DNA of 64,000 nt from Paenibacillus sp. OK003 (GTDB lineage: Bacteria > Bacillota > Bacilli > Paenibacillales > Paenibacillaceae). The stretch is from NCBI RefSeq assembly GCF_900109515.1, contig NZ_FOBD01000008.1, positions 124,001 to 188,000 on the forward strand, in the 5' to 3' direction. Position 1 is the first letter of the stretch; each line of letters opens with the position of its first letter. Made by a program: the position numbers and the translations under genes. The notes under the pieces were generated by a model. The model worked only from the letters and a program-made list of their open reading frames with translations. It made no database searches and was not told the DNA's origin. This document shows positions 36,874 to 45,461 of this stretch, piece after piece.

Positions 36874-38406
36874 CTACACCTCTTGTTTATCCTGCTTCAT
36901 GTAGTAATACACAAGACACAGATGACAGACAAATTGTTCACGCGGGTGATTCAGGTCGAAGCCTGTAATGTCCCGTATTCGCTCCAGTCGGTATTTCACG
37001 GAATTCCGGTGAATATAGAGGCGATTTGCTGTCTCGATCAGGCTGCCCCGGCTCTCCAGATAATAAAAAAACGTCCGCAGCAAATCTCCGCTGTGTTCGT
37101 CATCATAAGCACGCAATTTCCCCAGCTTCCGCTCAAACAATGCCGAAAAACCTGGATCATTCGCCGTTTCGCTCAGCAAGTGATATACCTCTACATCCTC
37201 AAACCGGGTTGTACGCCCACCCGACAAACGGGAGGATACCAGCAGGGCATTTCTGGCCTCGCCATAGCTTTGATGCATATTCCAAAGTGGAACCTGGGTG
37301 CCTACGCCTGTCCTGAATTGTCCAAGCTTGTTAGCCGGATCTTCAAGCCATAGCCCGATCGTATCAGACCAGGATTGAACGTCATCCATCCATGTCGTAT
37401 CCCGGGACTCCGGTGTTGGCAAGAAGAGCACTGCCCTGTTGGTCCGAAACTCAATATGAGGTGCTACCCTCCGTTTTCTGGCCTCCTGACCAAGCAATTC
37501 GGTCAAGATATCTTCATCCGGAGCCGTCTCCCCTTCCATCACGGCTACTTCCCATAAATGCTCCGGATTCATGCCCAGCTTGCGACCTCTCGATTCGGCT
37601 TCATGTGGCAGCAGCAGAGGTGGTGTCAGCAGTTCGTCAATGAAGTTGCCCCGCAGACGCAATTCGGTATCTTCCGCCACCTTGTTTCTCATCAATTCCA
37701 GGGATAATACTAATCTGGCTTGCTCAATGCCGACTTGTTCCATCTCATCCAGGGAGTCCTTGTCCACGAGCAGTCGGGCAACCTTCCGCCGATCCAGATT
37801 TATCTCCCATACGAGTGGGTCCACAGCTTCTTTCCATTCATAATCCGGCGGTGAAGACACAATCATCTGACCAGCATTGTCGATAACACCCACGGGTGCC
37901 TGAAGCAGCTCGGCCACATTGTCCCCCACCGCCTGTATTCCGCTGTTTTCAAGTACCATGGTCATCAGTGTCCGATATACTTCTTCTGACCTGCGGAGAA
38001 GTGCGGCCTGTCGATCAAGGACCAATTCCATAACAGGTTGCGTAATATCCATGTAGGGTATTTCAGGAGGAATTTCAATGATGGGCAGGCCGCAGTGATT
38101 ACTAGCTGCAACGGCTTCTTTCGGGATTTCTTTGAGAAAACGCGCAGGCTTGATAGCCAGAGCAGCCGCCCCTGCTTCATTAAGTGTGTAGATTAGTTCT
38201 CCGAGCAAGCCGGGATTATCACGAATTGAATAGGCAGTCGTCAGCATAAGCATGCCTTCTCGCAACCATCCCTGCAGATCCGGCACTTCCATAATATCCA
38301 CGAACCGCACAACCCGATCCAATCCCTGGTGCCCACTAATGACTTTGGCCTTGCTGAGTATAGGAATATTCAACAGTTCTTTCAATGTTATACCTGTCGT
38401 TTTCAA
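36874..38406 (-). CDS. PucR-family transcriptional regulator
   Basis: 510 residues. The N-terminal PucR domain (about 8-130) starts ITLKELLNIPILSKAKVISGHQGLDRVVRFVDIMEVPD. A central GGDEF-like CdaR region follows, and the C-terminal helix-turn-helix is ETANRLYIHRNSVKYRLERIRDITGFDLN. PucR proteins control purine, amino-acid or peptide catabolism genes. Its position between the catabolic operon and the transporter operon makes both likely targets. The start is TTG at 38406 with AGGGTGG nine bases upstream. Confidence 0.9.
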   Translation of the reverse strand: MKTTGITLKELLNIPILSKAKVISGHQGLDRVVRFVDIMEVPDLQGWLREGMLMLTTAYSIRDNPGLLGELIYTLNEAGAAALAIKPARFLKEIPKEAVAASNHCGLPIIEIPPEIPYMDITQPVMELVLDRQAALLRRSEEVYRTLMTMVLENSGIQAVGDNVAELLQAPVGVIDNAGQMIVSSPPDYEWKEAVDPLVWEINLDRRKVARLLVDKDSLDEMEQVGIEQARLVLSLELMRNKVAEDTELRLRGNFIDELLTPPLLLPHEAESRGRKLGMNPEHLWEVAVMEGETAPDEDILTELLGQEARKRRVAPHIEFRTNRAVLFLPTPESRDTTWMDDVQSWSDTIGLWLEDPANKLGQFRTGVGTQVPLWNMHQSYGEARNALLVSSRLSGGRTTRFEDVEVYHLLSETANDPGFSALFERKLGKLRAYDDEHSGDLLRTFFYYLESRGSLIETANRLYIHRNSVKYRLERIRDITGFDLNHPREQFVCHLCLVYYYMKQDKQEV

Positions 38407-38465
38407 ACCTATCGACCACCCTGAGCCAGATTTGCAAATCTTTTTTTTTGCATACTGTATCTAAT

Positions 38466-38500
38466 TTTTTTGGATAGTTTACCAGACTATCTGATCAAAA
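38466..38500. promoter_or_regulatory. AT-rich dyad upstream of the PucR-type gene
   Basis: GATAGT (38473-38478) and ACTATC (38486-38491) form an inverted repeat with a seven-base spacer, flanked on one side by seven Ts and on the other by eight As. It lies 67 bases before the regulator start and could be an operator or autoregulatory site. The bases up to 38711 show nothing else I recognise. Confidence 0.4.
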
Positions 38501-38711
38501 AAAACGGGAATTTCTGTGATATGCGTATATTATATATTCATTTCATAAATTAAAGTAATAATAACACGTTGTTAGTAGCAGTTGATTGTACAAAAAATAA
38601 ATTTATCACTTTATCGCGTCACATTAGAAAACAGGAAGAGATATACCCACACTCCTTGCAGACCAGCACCATGCTATTCCATAAGCCCCGATAACACTTT
38701 ATCCAACACAA

Positions 38712-38752
38712 ATAACGCCGATGCAGTTATACACATTGCATCGGCGTCAACA
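38712..38752 (-). terminator. Terminator of the DUF1177-AroM-aminopeptidase-racemase operon
   Basis: ACGCCGATGCA and TGCATCGGCGT form a perfect 11-pair stem, followed on the minus strand by TATTTGT. It lies 55 bases after the racemase-like gene. Confidence 0.75.
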
Positions 38753-38806
38753 TCAAATGAACCAAACTTTAGAACCATCCAATACCCACATCCGGCATTC
38801 CATAGA

Positions 38807-39439
38807 TCAGACATTCAACGCAGACACAGCTGCTCCCAATGAATAGATCGGGTCAAGCGCCCGGATATGCAGTTCTTTTTCCACTTCCAAGGCGAATCCC
38901 ATCGTTGCAAAACCTGTACACGCAAGAACAATGGACTCGGCGCCCTCCGCCTTCAGTCTTCTGGCGGCTTCCATAGCCGCGATTCGCCCCTGTGGCGTGT
39001 TGAGATCCAGCGTAGTTACTACACCTTCGGGACGCTCCATCCCAATATAGGCATCACCTAGTATTCCTCGAATTAGATGAGGCACTTCCTCAAGGATGGT
39101 CAATACACCTACACGCGCCGCTGAAGTGAGCGCAAGATGTGCTGCACATGATCCAGCACCATAGACTGGGATGTCAACAGCGGCACGCATTTCTGCGAGA
39201 GCCGGATCGGCTGCACAACTGATACCGATGGAGGTACAGCCTTCCTGTTCCAGTTTTCGTGCCAGATCCACAATTTTGGGAATCGATTCAAGCTCTGTGG
39301 CCTGATCATATACCCCCAGCGGTTGATCGGGAATGCAGCGACTCCGAACCTGAATGCCATAACGTCCTTCAATCAATGCCCCGTGTCTGTGGATATCTTC
39401 TTCATGATGAAGCGTAATCACTCTGATAAGACCCAACAT
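38807..39439 (-). CDS. Aspartate/glutamate/hydantoin racemase family protein
   Basis: About 210 residues. The two catalytic cysteines expected for cofactor-independent racemases are present in GISCAADPAL and VLACTGFATMG, on opposite sides of the domain. The family converts D and L forms of acidic amino acids or hydantoins. GGGGAGGA is one base from an ATG at 39445 but seven bases from the ATG at 39439, so the latter is chosen. Last gene of the operon, 229 bases after the aminopeptidase gene. Suggests a D-configured or racemising substrate. Confidence 0.85.
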   Translation of the reverse strand: MLGLIRVITLHHEEDIHRHGALIEGRYGIQVRSRCIPDQPLGVYDQATELESIPKIVDLARKLEQEGCTSIGISCAADPALAEMRAAVDIPVYGAGSCAAHLALTSAARVGVLTILEEVPHLIRGILGDAYIGMERPEGVVTTLDLNTPQGRIAAMEAARRLKAEGAESIVLACTGFATMGFALEVEKELHIRALDPIYSLGAAVSALNV

Positions 39440-39457
39440 CAGCATTCCTCCCCAGGC

Positions 39458-39521
39458 TGTGGATATCTTGTGCATATGTTACCCACAAACTGTTGATAGT
39501 TACCCCCAGTTATGTGGATAT
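39458..39521. repeat. Cluster of DnaA-box-like 9-mers before the racemase gene
   Basis: TGTGGATAT at 39458-39466, TTACCCACA at 39479-39487, TGTTGATAG at 39491-39499 and TGTGGATAT at 39513-39521. Each is one or two changes from the TTATNCACA consensus. A further TGTGGATAT lies within the gene at 39388-39396. Confidence 0.4.
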
Positions 39522-39668
39522 CTCTTTATATATTGTGAATATGTTGTGTATTTGTCGCTAAAACTACCGCGTAATTTACGCATTGGTCCCCACTTTGGAT
39601 ATGTTGTGCATACGCTCTCATTCACTTTTTTTTGATCTACAAGGTTATCCCTTGAATATTCTGCTCTA

Positions 39669-40619
39669 TTATTGATCGAGCAGTTCTCCCTGACGCATAA
39701 TCAACACATCATCAATGTATACATCCGGCTTCTGCACAACGGCATCAATGTGAACACCTGCTGCAACTGTGCCACCAAAGGTATTATTACTTCCAAAAGC
39801 AACATGAATCGTACCGTAGACTTTCTCGTCCTCCAGGACAACACCTGTAATTCGGGCCTTGTCATTGGTGCCAATGCCGAATTCACCAAGAATCCGACCA
39901 TCACCTTCACCCAGCATGGATAACAGCTTATCTCCTTCAACGCCAGTTGCTGTAACAAGGCGCCCTTCTCTAACTGTCAGTAGAACAGGTTCACTGATCG
40001 CACCTATTCCTGCAATTGAGCCATCCACCAGGATCTCACCTTCTCCGATGCCTTCAACGGGGGCGATGTACGCTTCACCGGAGGGCAAATTGCCGGATTC
40101 ACCTGGATTGAGGTACATGCCTGTGCTTGGCACGCCATTACGTCCCTGAATGGAGAACGACAGCTGGTGTCCATCTTTTTCGATACGGATACTTCTCCCC
40201 GCATTCAGCATGGCCGTAACCTTATCTGTCAATGCCTTCACTTTGGGATATTCTGCGGTAATGGCACCGTTCATGAACATATCGTCCGTCATGCCCGGCA
40301 TCGTAGCTACCCGGGTTCCAGCAGCTGCCGCCTGTTTACGAGCCTGCGTATGGGTTAGTGAATAACGCGTTACGCATACCGCGACATCTGCACGCTTCAT
40401 CGCTTCGGCAATCGGCGCAGGCGGCTCTTCACCGGATTTGCTCCGTTCCTTCATCACCATAAGCACCGCATCTGCTCCCAGTGCCTTGCCTGCCTCATAT
40501 ATGGATTCGGCCAGTTCTCTCTTGGCATCATCCGCTACGACAGCCAGTGTCTCACCACTGCGAAGTCCAAGGCATTCCACCAAAACATTTTTACTGACGT
40601 CAATTCGTTGCTGATTCAT
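39669..40619 (-). CDS. M29-like aminopeptidase (leucyl aminopeptidase type)
   Basis: 316 residues, soluble. Sequence such as CLGLRSGETLAVVADD, SLTHTQARKQAAAAGTRVATMPGMTDDMFMNGA, GEAYIAPVEGIGEGEILVDGS and GEFGIGTNDKARITGVVLEDEKVYGTIHVAFGSN fits the M29-like aminopeptidase group, with the Glu/His/Asp candidates of the metal site in GEAY, TIHVAFG and HIDAVVQKPDV. Removes N-terminal residues from small peptides. GGAGACGA precedes the ATG. Nineteen bases after the AroM-like gene, so co-transcribed. Confidence 0.85.
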   Translation of the reverse strand: MNQQRIDVSKNVLVECLGLRSGETLAVVADDAKRELAESIYEAGKALGADAVLMVMKERSKSGEEPPAPIAEAMKRADVAVCVTRYSLTHTQARKQAAAAGTRVATMPGMTDDMFMNGAITAEYPKVKALTDKVTAMLNAGRSIRIEKDGHQLSFSIQGRNGVPSTGMYLNPGESGNLPSGEAYIAPVEGIGEGEILVDGSIAGIGAISEPVLLTVREGRLVTATGVEGDKLLSMLGEGDGRILGEFGIGTNDKARITGVVLEDEKVYGTIHVAFGSNNTFGGTVAAGVHIDAVVQKPDVYIDDVLIMRQGELLDQ

Positions 40620-40638
40620 TGGTTCGTCTCCTCCTGTG

Positions 40639-41310
40639 TCAGACCATTTCCGCTACTAGCTTACCCATTAGAGCATTCGACAAAATGACCGGGATTCCTG
40701 CGCTGGCATTGGCAACCCATTGACGGTGGCGCTCATCATACCCCATGCAATCCAGTAAAATGAGTTCAACCCGCCCCTTTAATGATTCCGTCGCCTGTCG
40801 AAACTCAGCCTCGCCGGATGTATAGGGAGAAGCAGCGGCAAACGCAGGCTGGACCAGGGAGGAAAACTTTAAATCAAGCTGCCCCGCTTGCTCTGGCAAT
40901 GGTCCGATAAGCCCCAGACGTCGGCCATCGGCCATCGCCTGTACCGCTCGAGGAATAATACGGTCAGGCTCAATAAGGTGTACCTTGGCTGAACGCAGAC
41001 CCGGAAATGAACCTGTGCACAGCAGCAGAATATTGGGGACACCCATGGCTTCGAATTTACGAATCTTTTGATTCAGCATCGGTCTGATTTTTTCACGGGA
41101 TACGATAGCTGCACTGCCATCCTGCAGACGGGAAGTGAGCACATATTCACCCGGTTCCGGGGCCAGCGCAGCGATCTGAGTTGCCGACAGTCCGTCCAGC
41201 ACCCCGACCTGAAGGAGTTCCGCCCGCCCCTCCAGATACTTTTCTAAGACAGGCGCAACATCGGTTCGTGGAGCTTGTCCAATCGTAATCATGCCAAGCT
41301 GCTTGGTCAT
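40639..41310 (-). CDS. AroM family protein
   Basis: 223 residues. The start MTKQLGMITIGQAPRTDVAPVLEKYL and the segments VLDGLSATQIAALAPEPGEYVLTSRLQDGS and LLCTGSFPGL match the AroM family, a group of unknown biochemical function related in fold to Asp/Glu racemases. The Cys in LLCTG and another in LLDCMGY stand where racemase catalytic cysteines would be. In Enterobacteria aroM lies beside aroL; here the context is peptide catabolism. GGAGGCGAT precedes the ATG. Confidence 0.85.
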   Translation of the reverse strand: MTKQLGMITIGQAPRTDVAPVLEKYLEGRAELLQVGVLDGLSATQIAALAPEPGEYVLTSRLQDGSAAIVSREKIRPMLNQKIRKFEAMGVPNILLLCTGSFPGLRSAKVHLIEPDRIIPRAVQAMADGRRLGLIGPLPEQAGQLDLKFSSLVQPAFAAASPYTSGEAEFRQATESLKGRVELILLDCMGYDERHRQWVANASAGIPVILSNALMGKLVAEMV

Positions 41311-41406
41311 GTTATCGCCTCCTACATATCAGATCGGCTGTGGAAGCCACGTATGTCCACAGCATTATTTTCACCTGCCGCTTCAACCGTGAACTTCTCG
41401 ACTAAA

Positions 41407-42357
41407 CTATGCAGACGGAGCTGCCTGGATCCCTGGGGTCTGAAGTATTTTCATTGATCCATACAGACGAGTAATCAGGTTATATTCCTCCACATTGTAG
41501 AAAGAACAGGTGCCATTCGTGAATTCCTTGGCTGTCTCCACGACCAAACGAACTGCGCTTGCAATATCAACCTCATGGCTCGCTCCTGTGCCGCATCCCG
41601 GAACTGCGGATTGAGCGGTTACGGCTACGCCTACAACAGGTGCATGTGTAGCCACAGCTGGCTGCAAAATGGAATTGATATGGTATAAATCATTGCCATA
41701 TGGCGTAATATCCTGCGTCGTAATCGGGAAGGTCACAGGCAGCTGCCCTGTGGTCATCTCCATAATTCGGAGCAAATCATCGCTCACCCGTAAAATATAT
41801 CCCTCTTTTACCGTTGGCGAAATGGCGATGCCTTTATGGTTAATCACCCGGTTTCCTTTGGTTGTATCAATGGACAAAATAGCTTCCATCTCTGGCAGAA
41901 CCTCATGTTCGTTCATCTGCAAAATGTCGACCGGAGAGTCCATAAAATCCACCGGTTCATGCGGAAGAGTCGGGGCATCCGGACAGATATGCGTAGTTAC
42001 AATGACATCCCCTTTGAGCGAATCACCCTTAGTCTGCATATCGGCGAGCTTCAATCCTGCTGCCACAGCAGCAACGGCACCATCGGCATCCGAGACGAGT
42101 CCGATGCGTGTAGGACGCGCACCGATTCCACCCAGTCGTCCGACAATCCCCATGGTCGGGGCCTGCCCTCCTGACAACTTGCCTTGTGTACCAGGGATGA
42201 TGATTTTAACAAAATCCGTGCTTCCCTTTTCCCCTTGTACGGTCAGCACTTCAACTGAAACCTGTGGATATTGAACAAATAGTTGCTTTACACTTTCACC
42301 ATTTACATAAGCGCTGTCCAGCGCGTCCAGTGCCAATAACGTTTTTTGAAGTGGCAT
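41407..42357 (-). CDS. DUF1177 family protein
   Basis: 316 residues, soluble, first gene of the operon. It reads as one domain with conserved-looking runs VEVLTVQGEKGSTDFVKIIIPG, IGARPTRIGLVSDADGA, VIVTTHICPDAPTLPH and a late GCGTGASHEVDIASAVRL. HICPDAP and GCGTGASHE offer potential catalytic Cys/His/Asp. The biochemical function of DUF1177 is unknown. GAGGAGG eight bases before the ATG at 42357 fixes the start over the longer open frame. 96 bases before the AroM-like gene. Confidence 0.85.
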   Translation of the reverse strand: MPLQKTLLALDALDSAYVNGESVKQLFVQYPQVSVEVLTVQGEKGSTDFVKIIIPGTQGKLSGGQAPTMGIVGRLGGIGARPTRIGLVSDADGAVAAVAAGLKLADMQTKGDSLKGDVIVTTHICPDAPTLPHEPVDFMDSPVDILQMNEHEVLPEMEAILSIDTTKGNRVINHKGIAISPTVKEGYILRVSDDLLRIMEMTTGQLPVTFPITTQDITPYGNDLYHINSILQPAVATHAPVVGVAVTAQSAVPGCGTGASHEVDIASAVRLVVETAKEFTNGTCSFYNVEEYNLITRLYGSMKILQTPGIQAAPSA

Positions 42358-42597
42358 CGTACACATCCTCCTCTTAGCTGTTGATCTTGAAATCAAGTCT
42401 ATCGCAGTTCAGAAGAGGGTCACAATGTACTGCCTTGCCAAAATGAGCATCGTTTTATTGTGCGACAAGTATAAATGGGAGTGAAAATAACGTTTTCATT
42501 CCGTTTATCTAACTGTATGTGTAATATAATTTAACATTTTATTATCGAGTGACCTGAATATTTTGTAATCTCGGGAATGCACACTTCATTTCTTCGC

Positions 42598-42999
42598 TTA
42601 CCCTCTCTTCATTTGCCATTCCACAAGCAGCGAAGCTGTTTCTTCCGCTTGAAACAGGGGAAATTGGTGTCCGTAGGGAAGTTCCACACGTTGAACGGAG
42701 GAATGGATATTTTCGGGGCGTGCGTATCCCTTATCGTTCGTCCCCCAAACCATAATTGTGCGCTGCGCATCTGCACTTGTCTGTGACACTTTATCATTTG
42801 GATGGGACTGTATCCAGTGGAGCAAATCAGCATTCGCTCCTGCGATGCGGGGAGACTTCATACCAGAAGAAGCTCTCCTCGCATAACCTTCCAGCACGGT
42901 TGGATTGATCCCCGCAGCCTCTGCTCTTTTTAACTGCCCAGCCACTTGCTGTGGAGGCATCCGAGATAACAGTCCTTGCAGCATTCTTCTCGGGAGCCT
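42598..42999 (-). pseudogene. C-terminal remnant of an alpha/beta hydrolase
   Basis: The readable part (from the ATG at 42984, 128 residues) holds only a helical lid-like segment and the last strand-helix of an alpha/beta hydrolase: IMVWGTNDKGYARPE followed by the catalytic-histidine region ELPYGHQFPLFQAEETASLLVEW. The nucleophile elbow and first half of the fold are missing; upstream codons stay plausible for 14 residues and then meet a TAA. No ribosome binding site at good distance. Most likely a decayed gene, less likely a short expressed protein. Confidence 0.6.
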
Positions 43000-43061
43000 T
43001 GATATCAGGCGCTGCTTATGTTGTTAACAAAAGATGATCTTTGCCCAAATATTTCTTGGAC

Positions 43062-43371
43062 TTGTCCACATTTAGAACGTTGTACACACAGGATATCCAC
43101 ATATAGTATTAACTCTGTGTTAAATAGGTTATTGAGCCTCTATATATGATGGGGTTATCCACATTTCAAGAGCGGGTTCGCCATTTGTTCTTCCATTGGG
43201 CAATGATGATGGCGTCCACTTACAATAAAACAGGCCAACCAGAATGAAATTCTGGCTGACCTGTTCGAGGCTCGATATACTCGAAATATGAATTAGATAA
43301 TATACACTGTCCAGCGAATCAAATCAGTGGCGAATGGCTCCATTAGCCTGTGGATACTAGTATGTGGATAA
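43062..43371. repeat. Intergenic cluster of DnaA-box-like sites
   Basis: In a 440-base gene-free stretch there are TTGTCCACA (43062), ATATCCACA (43093), TTATCCACA (43155-43163, perfect consensus), TGTGGATAC (43349) and TGTGGATAA (43363-43371, perfect consensus in reverse). No AT-rich unwinding module or dnaA/dnaN gene is near, so this is not the chromosomal origin. Confidence 0.5.
43222..43275 (-). terminator. Terminator of the sugar-binding protein gene
   Basis: AACAGG..ACCAGAAT and ATTCTGG..CCTGTT form a long stem around GAA, followed on the minus strand by TTATTG. It lies about 150 bases after the gene. Confidence 0.75.
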
Positions 43372-43426
43372 CCATTCAAGGATGAGACAGCACTATTTTA
43401 CTTATACGGATAGCTAATCCGCGTGA

Positions 43427-44725
43427 TTATTTTTTCAGACTATCCCAGTTTTGCTGCAATGCGTCAAGCAGAGCTTTTTTGTCCGATTTACCTGCTACAT
43501 AAGCCTGAATCGTACTACCGAATTCTTGTGGAACGCCTTCAGGGAAACGGTTAAAGTTCCAGCTTAATGTTTTGTTTTCCTGGCTGTACTTCATGATATC
43601 GGTTGCGAGATCACCCAGATCCTCTTCAGATGCCTGAATGGAACTGAACGCCGGGATAAACTTGAATTCTTTGGTCATATACTGTTTCCCGATGTCAGAT
43701 GTCACGAGCCATTCCAGAAACTCTTTCGCTTCCGGTTTCACTTGCGAATTCTTGTTCACAACCCAGTAGTTCGGTACGCCAACAAACAATTTGTCGTTCG
43801 GTTCATTCGTAATTGGCATCGGCAGAATGCCGAGATTCAGATTAGGATCGATGCCATCAATTTGTACCTGCGTCCAGTTCCCTTGCTGCATCATCGCTGC
43901 TTCTCCAGTGGCAAACAGGGTTACCTGTGTGTTGTAGTCGGTTGTCAGCGGGTTTTTGTTGCTGTATTTCAGCGTCAAGTCGAGCAGGTTCATCCAGTCC
44001 GTGAACACCTGATTGCCAGGAATTTTCTCCGTACCTTCGTTAAGACCTTGAATAAATTTCACCGGATCTGCCTGATTCGCAAATGCCACGTTTACGTTAT
44101 GATTGCCGAGTACCCACCATTCCTGATATCCATTGGAGAACGGGGTAATGCCTGCGGCCTGAAGCTTTTGTGCAGCCTGATCCAATTGTTCCAGTGTCGT
44201 TGGAATTTCAGTGATGCCTGCTTTTTGGAAGAGGTCTTTGTTATAAATGAAGCCATAGCCTTCCAGTGCCAGCGGCTGTCCATACAGTTTGCCGTCTTTG
44301 GTCATCGGCTCTTTGGCAACTTCAAGCACATCTTTTGCCCATGCTTCACCTGACAGATCCTCCAGGTATTCGAGCCATGTGTCCAGCTCACGATAACCAC
44401 CAACGTTGAAAATGTCCGGTTGCTCGCCAGCAGCGAACTTGGCTTTCAATGCAGCGCCGTAGTCACTGCCACCGCCCACGGTCTGAATGTCCAGCTTAAT
44501 TCCGGGATGGGAGGACTCATATTCCGCTTTGAGACGGTTAAGCGCTTCCGCAATTTCGACTTTGAATTGAAAGATTTTAATCGTTTTGTCCCCGGCAGCA
44601 GCCTCTCCACCACCTTGGGTGTCTGTTTTGACAGGACTTCCACTCTTATCTCCGTTGCCACAACCTGCGAGCATTACAGAAAAAGCAATTAGCATAAGCA
44701 ACGTCAACTTGGTCATTCTTTTCAT
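43427..44725 (-). CDS. Sugar ABC transporter substrate-binding lipoprotein (family 1)
   Basis: 432 residues. Lipoprotein signal with lipobox MLAGC (Cys22), then a family-1 solute-binding fold (KIFQFKVEIAEALNRLKAEYESSHPGIKLDIQTVGGGSDYGAALKAKFAAGEQPDIF) and typical GEAAMMQQGNW and WLVTSDIGKQYM segments. Binds a mono- or oligosaccharide outside the cell. It is downstream of the two permease genes across a 730-base gap. TGTTATACT, an extended -10 element, lies 30 bases before the ATG and would let it be transcribed separately. Confidence 0.92.
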   Translation of the reverse strand: MKRMTKLTLLMLIAFSVMLAGCGNGDKSGSPVKTDTQGGGEAAAGDKTIKIFQFKVEIAEALNRLKAEYESSHPGIKLDIQTVGGGSDYGAALKAKFAAGEQPDIFNVGGYRELDTWLEYLEDLSGEAWAKDVLEVAKEPMTKDGKLYGQPLALEGYGFIYNKDLFQKAGITEIPTTLEQLDQAAQKLQAAGITPFSNGYQEWWVLGNHNVNVAFANQADPVKFIQGLNEGTEKIPGNQVFTDWMNLLDLTLKYSNKNPLTTDYNTQVTLFATGEAAMMQQGNWTQVQIDGIDPNLNLGILPMPITNEPNDKLFVGVPNYWVVNKNSQVKPEAKEFLEWLVTSDIGKQYMTKEFKFIPAFSSIQASEEDLGDLATDIMKYSQENKTLSWNFNRFPEGVPQEFGSTIQAYVAGKSDKKALLDALQQNWDSLKK

Positions 44726-45391
44726 ACATACACTCTCCCTATAGTAGTTTCAGTATAACAGTTTCGTTCCATTTTTTATTCAGGCCACCAGGATGCAGGC
44801 GGCGATTGTTTCACAACCGTTCCCGCATCGGTGTTTCCCCTACACCTTGCTAAGTTACCTGGTTCTTCCCCTGAAGTGATGTCTCATAAGCCATAAGTAT
44901 GGCAATGAAGGTTAAACTTCTTTCTGAACGTTCTTACAGTTTAACGAACCCAGAGCACTCTATTCGCTCCTATTTGCTATGGTTTGCATTCTAACGAATC
45001 CTGGAAGCGTTATTTCGTCGATTGGGTCGATTTTTAAGGTTCTGACGCCGTTTTGTACCAGACTAGCGTTACTGAGGTTCATTAAACTTTGCATGCCTCA
45101 ATTATTCGCCTCTTAAGATGCGGTGAGTTCGTTAGAACTGTGACCCGCGTTTTTATCATGTACCCCCAGGATCTTACCGCTTCTGGCTTTACATCTTTTC
45201 TTTATTAATCACTTTCTCTTCAGGAGTCATGCCCATGCTTTGCGGGCCTGACTCCCTTCGCACACCTCCGTGCGAGGTTGGAGCGGAGGGATCATGATGC
45301 GCTGGAGGAGCGAAGCGCTCGCCTTTGAAACTCGGTGGCTTCTTTGCCTTCATTCATTCAGGCCACCGAGGAGCAACAGCGACCGAAAGCG
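44726..45391. other. Long noncoding gap inside the sugar transporter locus, with repeats
   Basis: No supportable gene. TAACGAAYCC occurs at 44942-44951 and 44992-45001, and its reverse complement GTTCGTTAGA at 45127-45136. Further right are GAGCG/CGCTC and a perfect CTCGGTGGC/GCCACCGAG inverted repeat at about 45332-45370. GGGATCATGATGCGC near 45288 mirrors GCGCACATGATCCC near 45390. Together these look like one or two dispersed palindromic intergenic elements. Confidence 0.5.
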
Positions 45392-45461
45392 CACATGATC
45401 CCGGAGTGGACTTCCCTCGCACTCCCCCACATGATCCCGGAGTGGTCCGCCCTCGCACTTA
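45392..45461. repeat. Two tandem 36-base repeats ending at a stop codon
   Basis: CACATGATCCCGGAGTGG begins at 45392 and again at 45428, exactly 36 bases apart. Each copy continues with a less exact tail ending in CCCTCGCACT. The second copy ends within the stop codon of the MalG-like permease gene on the minus strand. Confidence 0.6.

Noticed and set aside
43062..43371. Chromosomal replication origin
   Set aside because: DnaA boxes are present, but there is no dnaA, dnaN, rpmH or gyr gene nearby and no obvious AT-rich unwinding element.
45392..45461. CRISPR-like direct repeats
   Set aside because: Only two copies, directly adjacent with no spacer, and no cas genes in the window.
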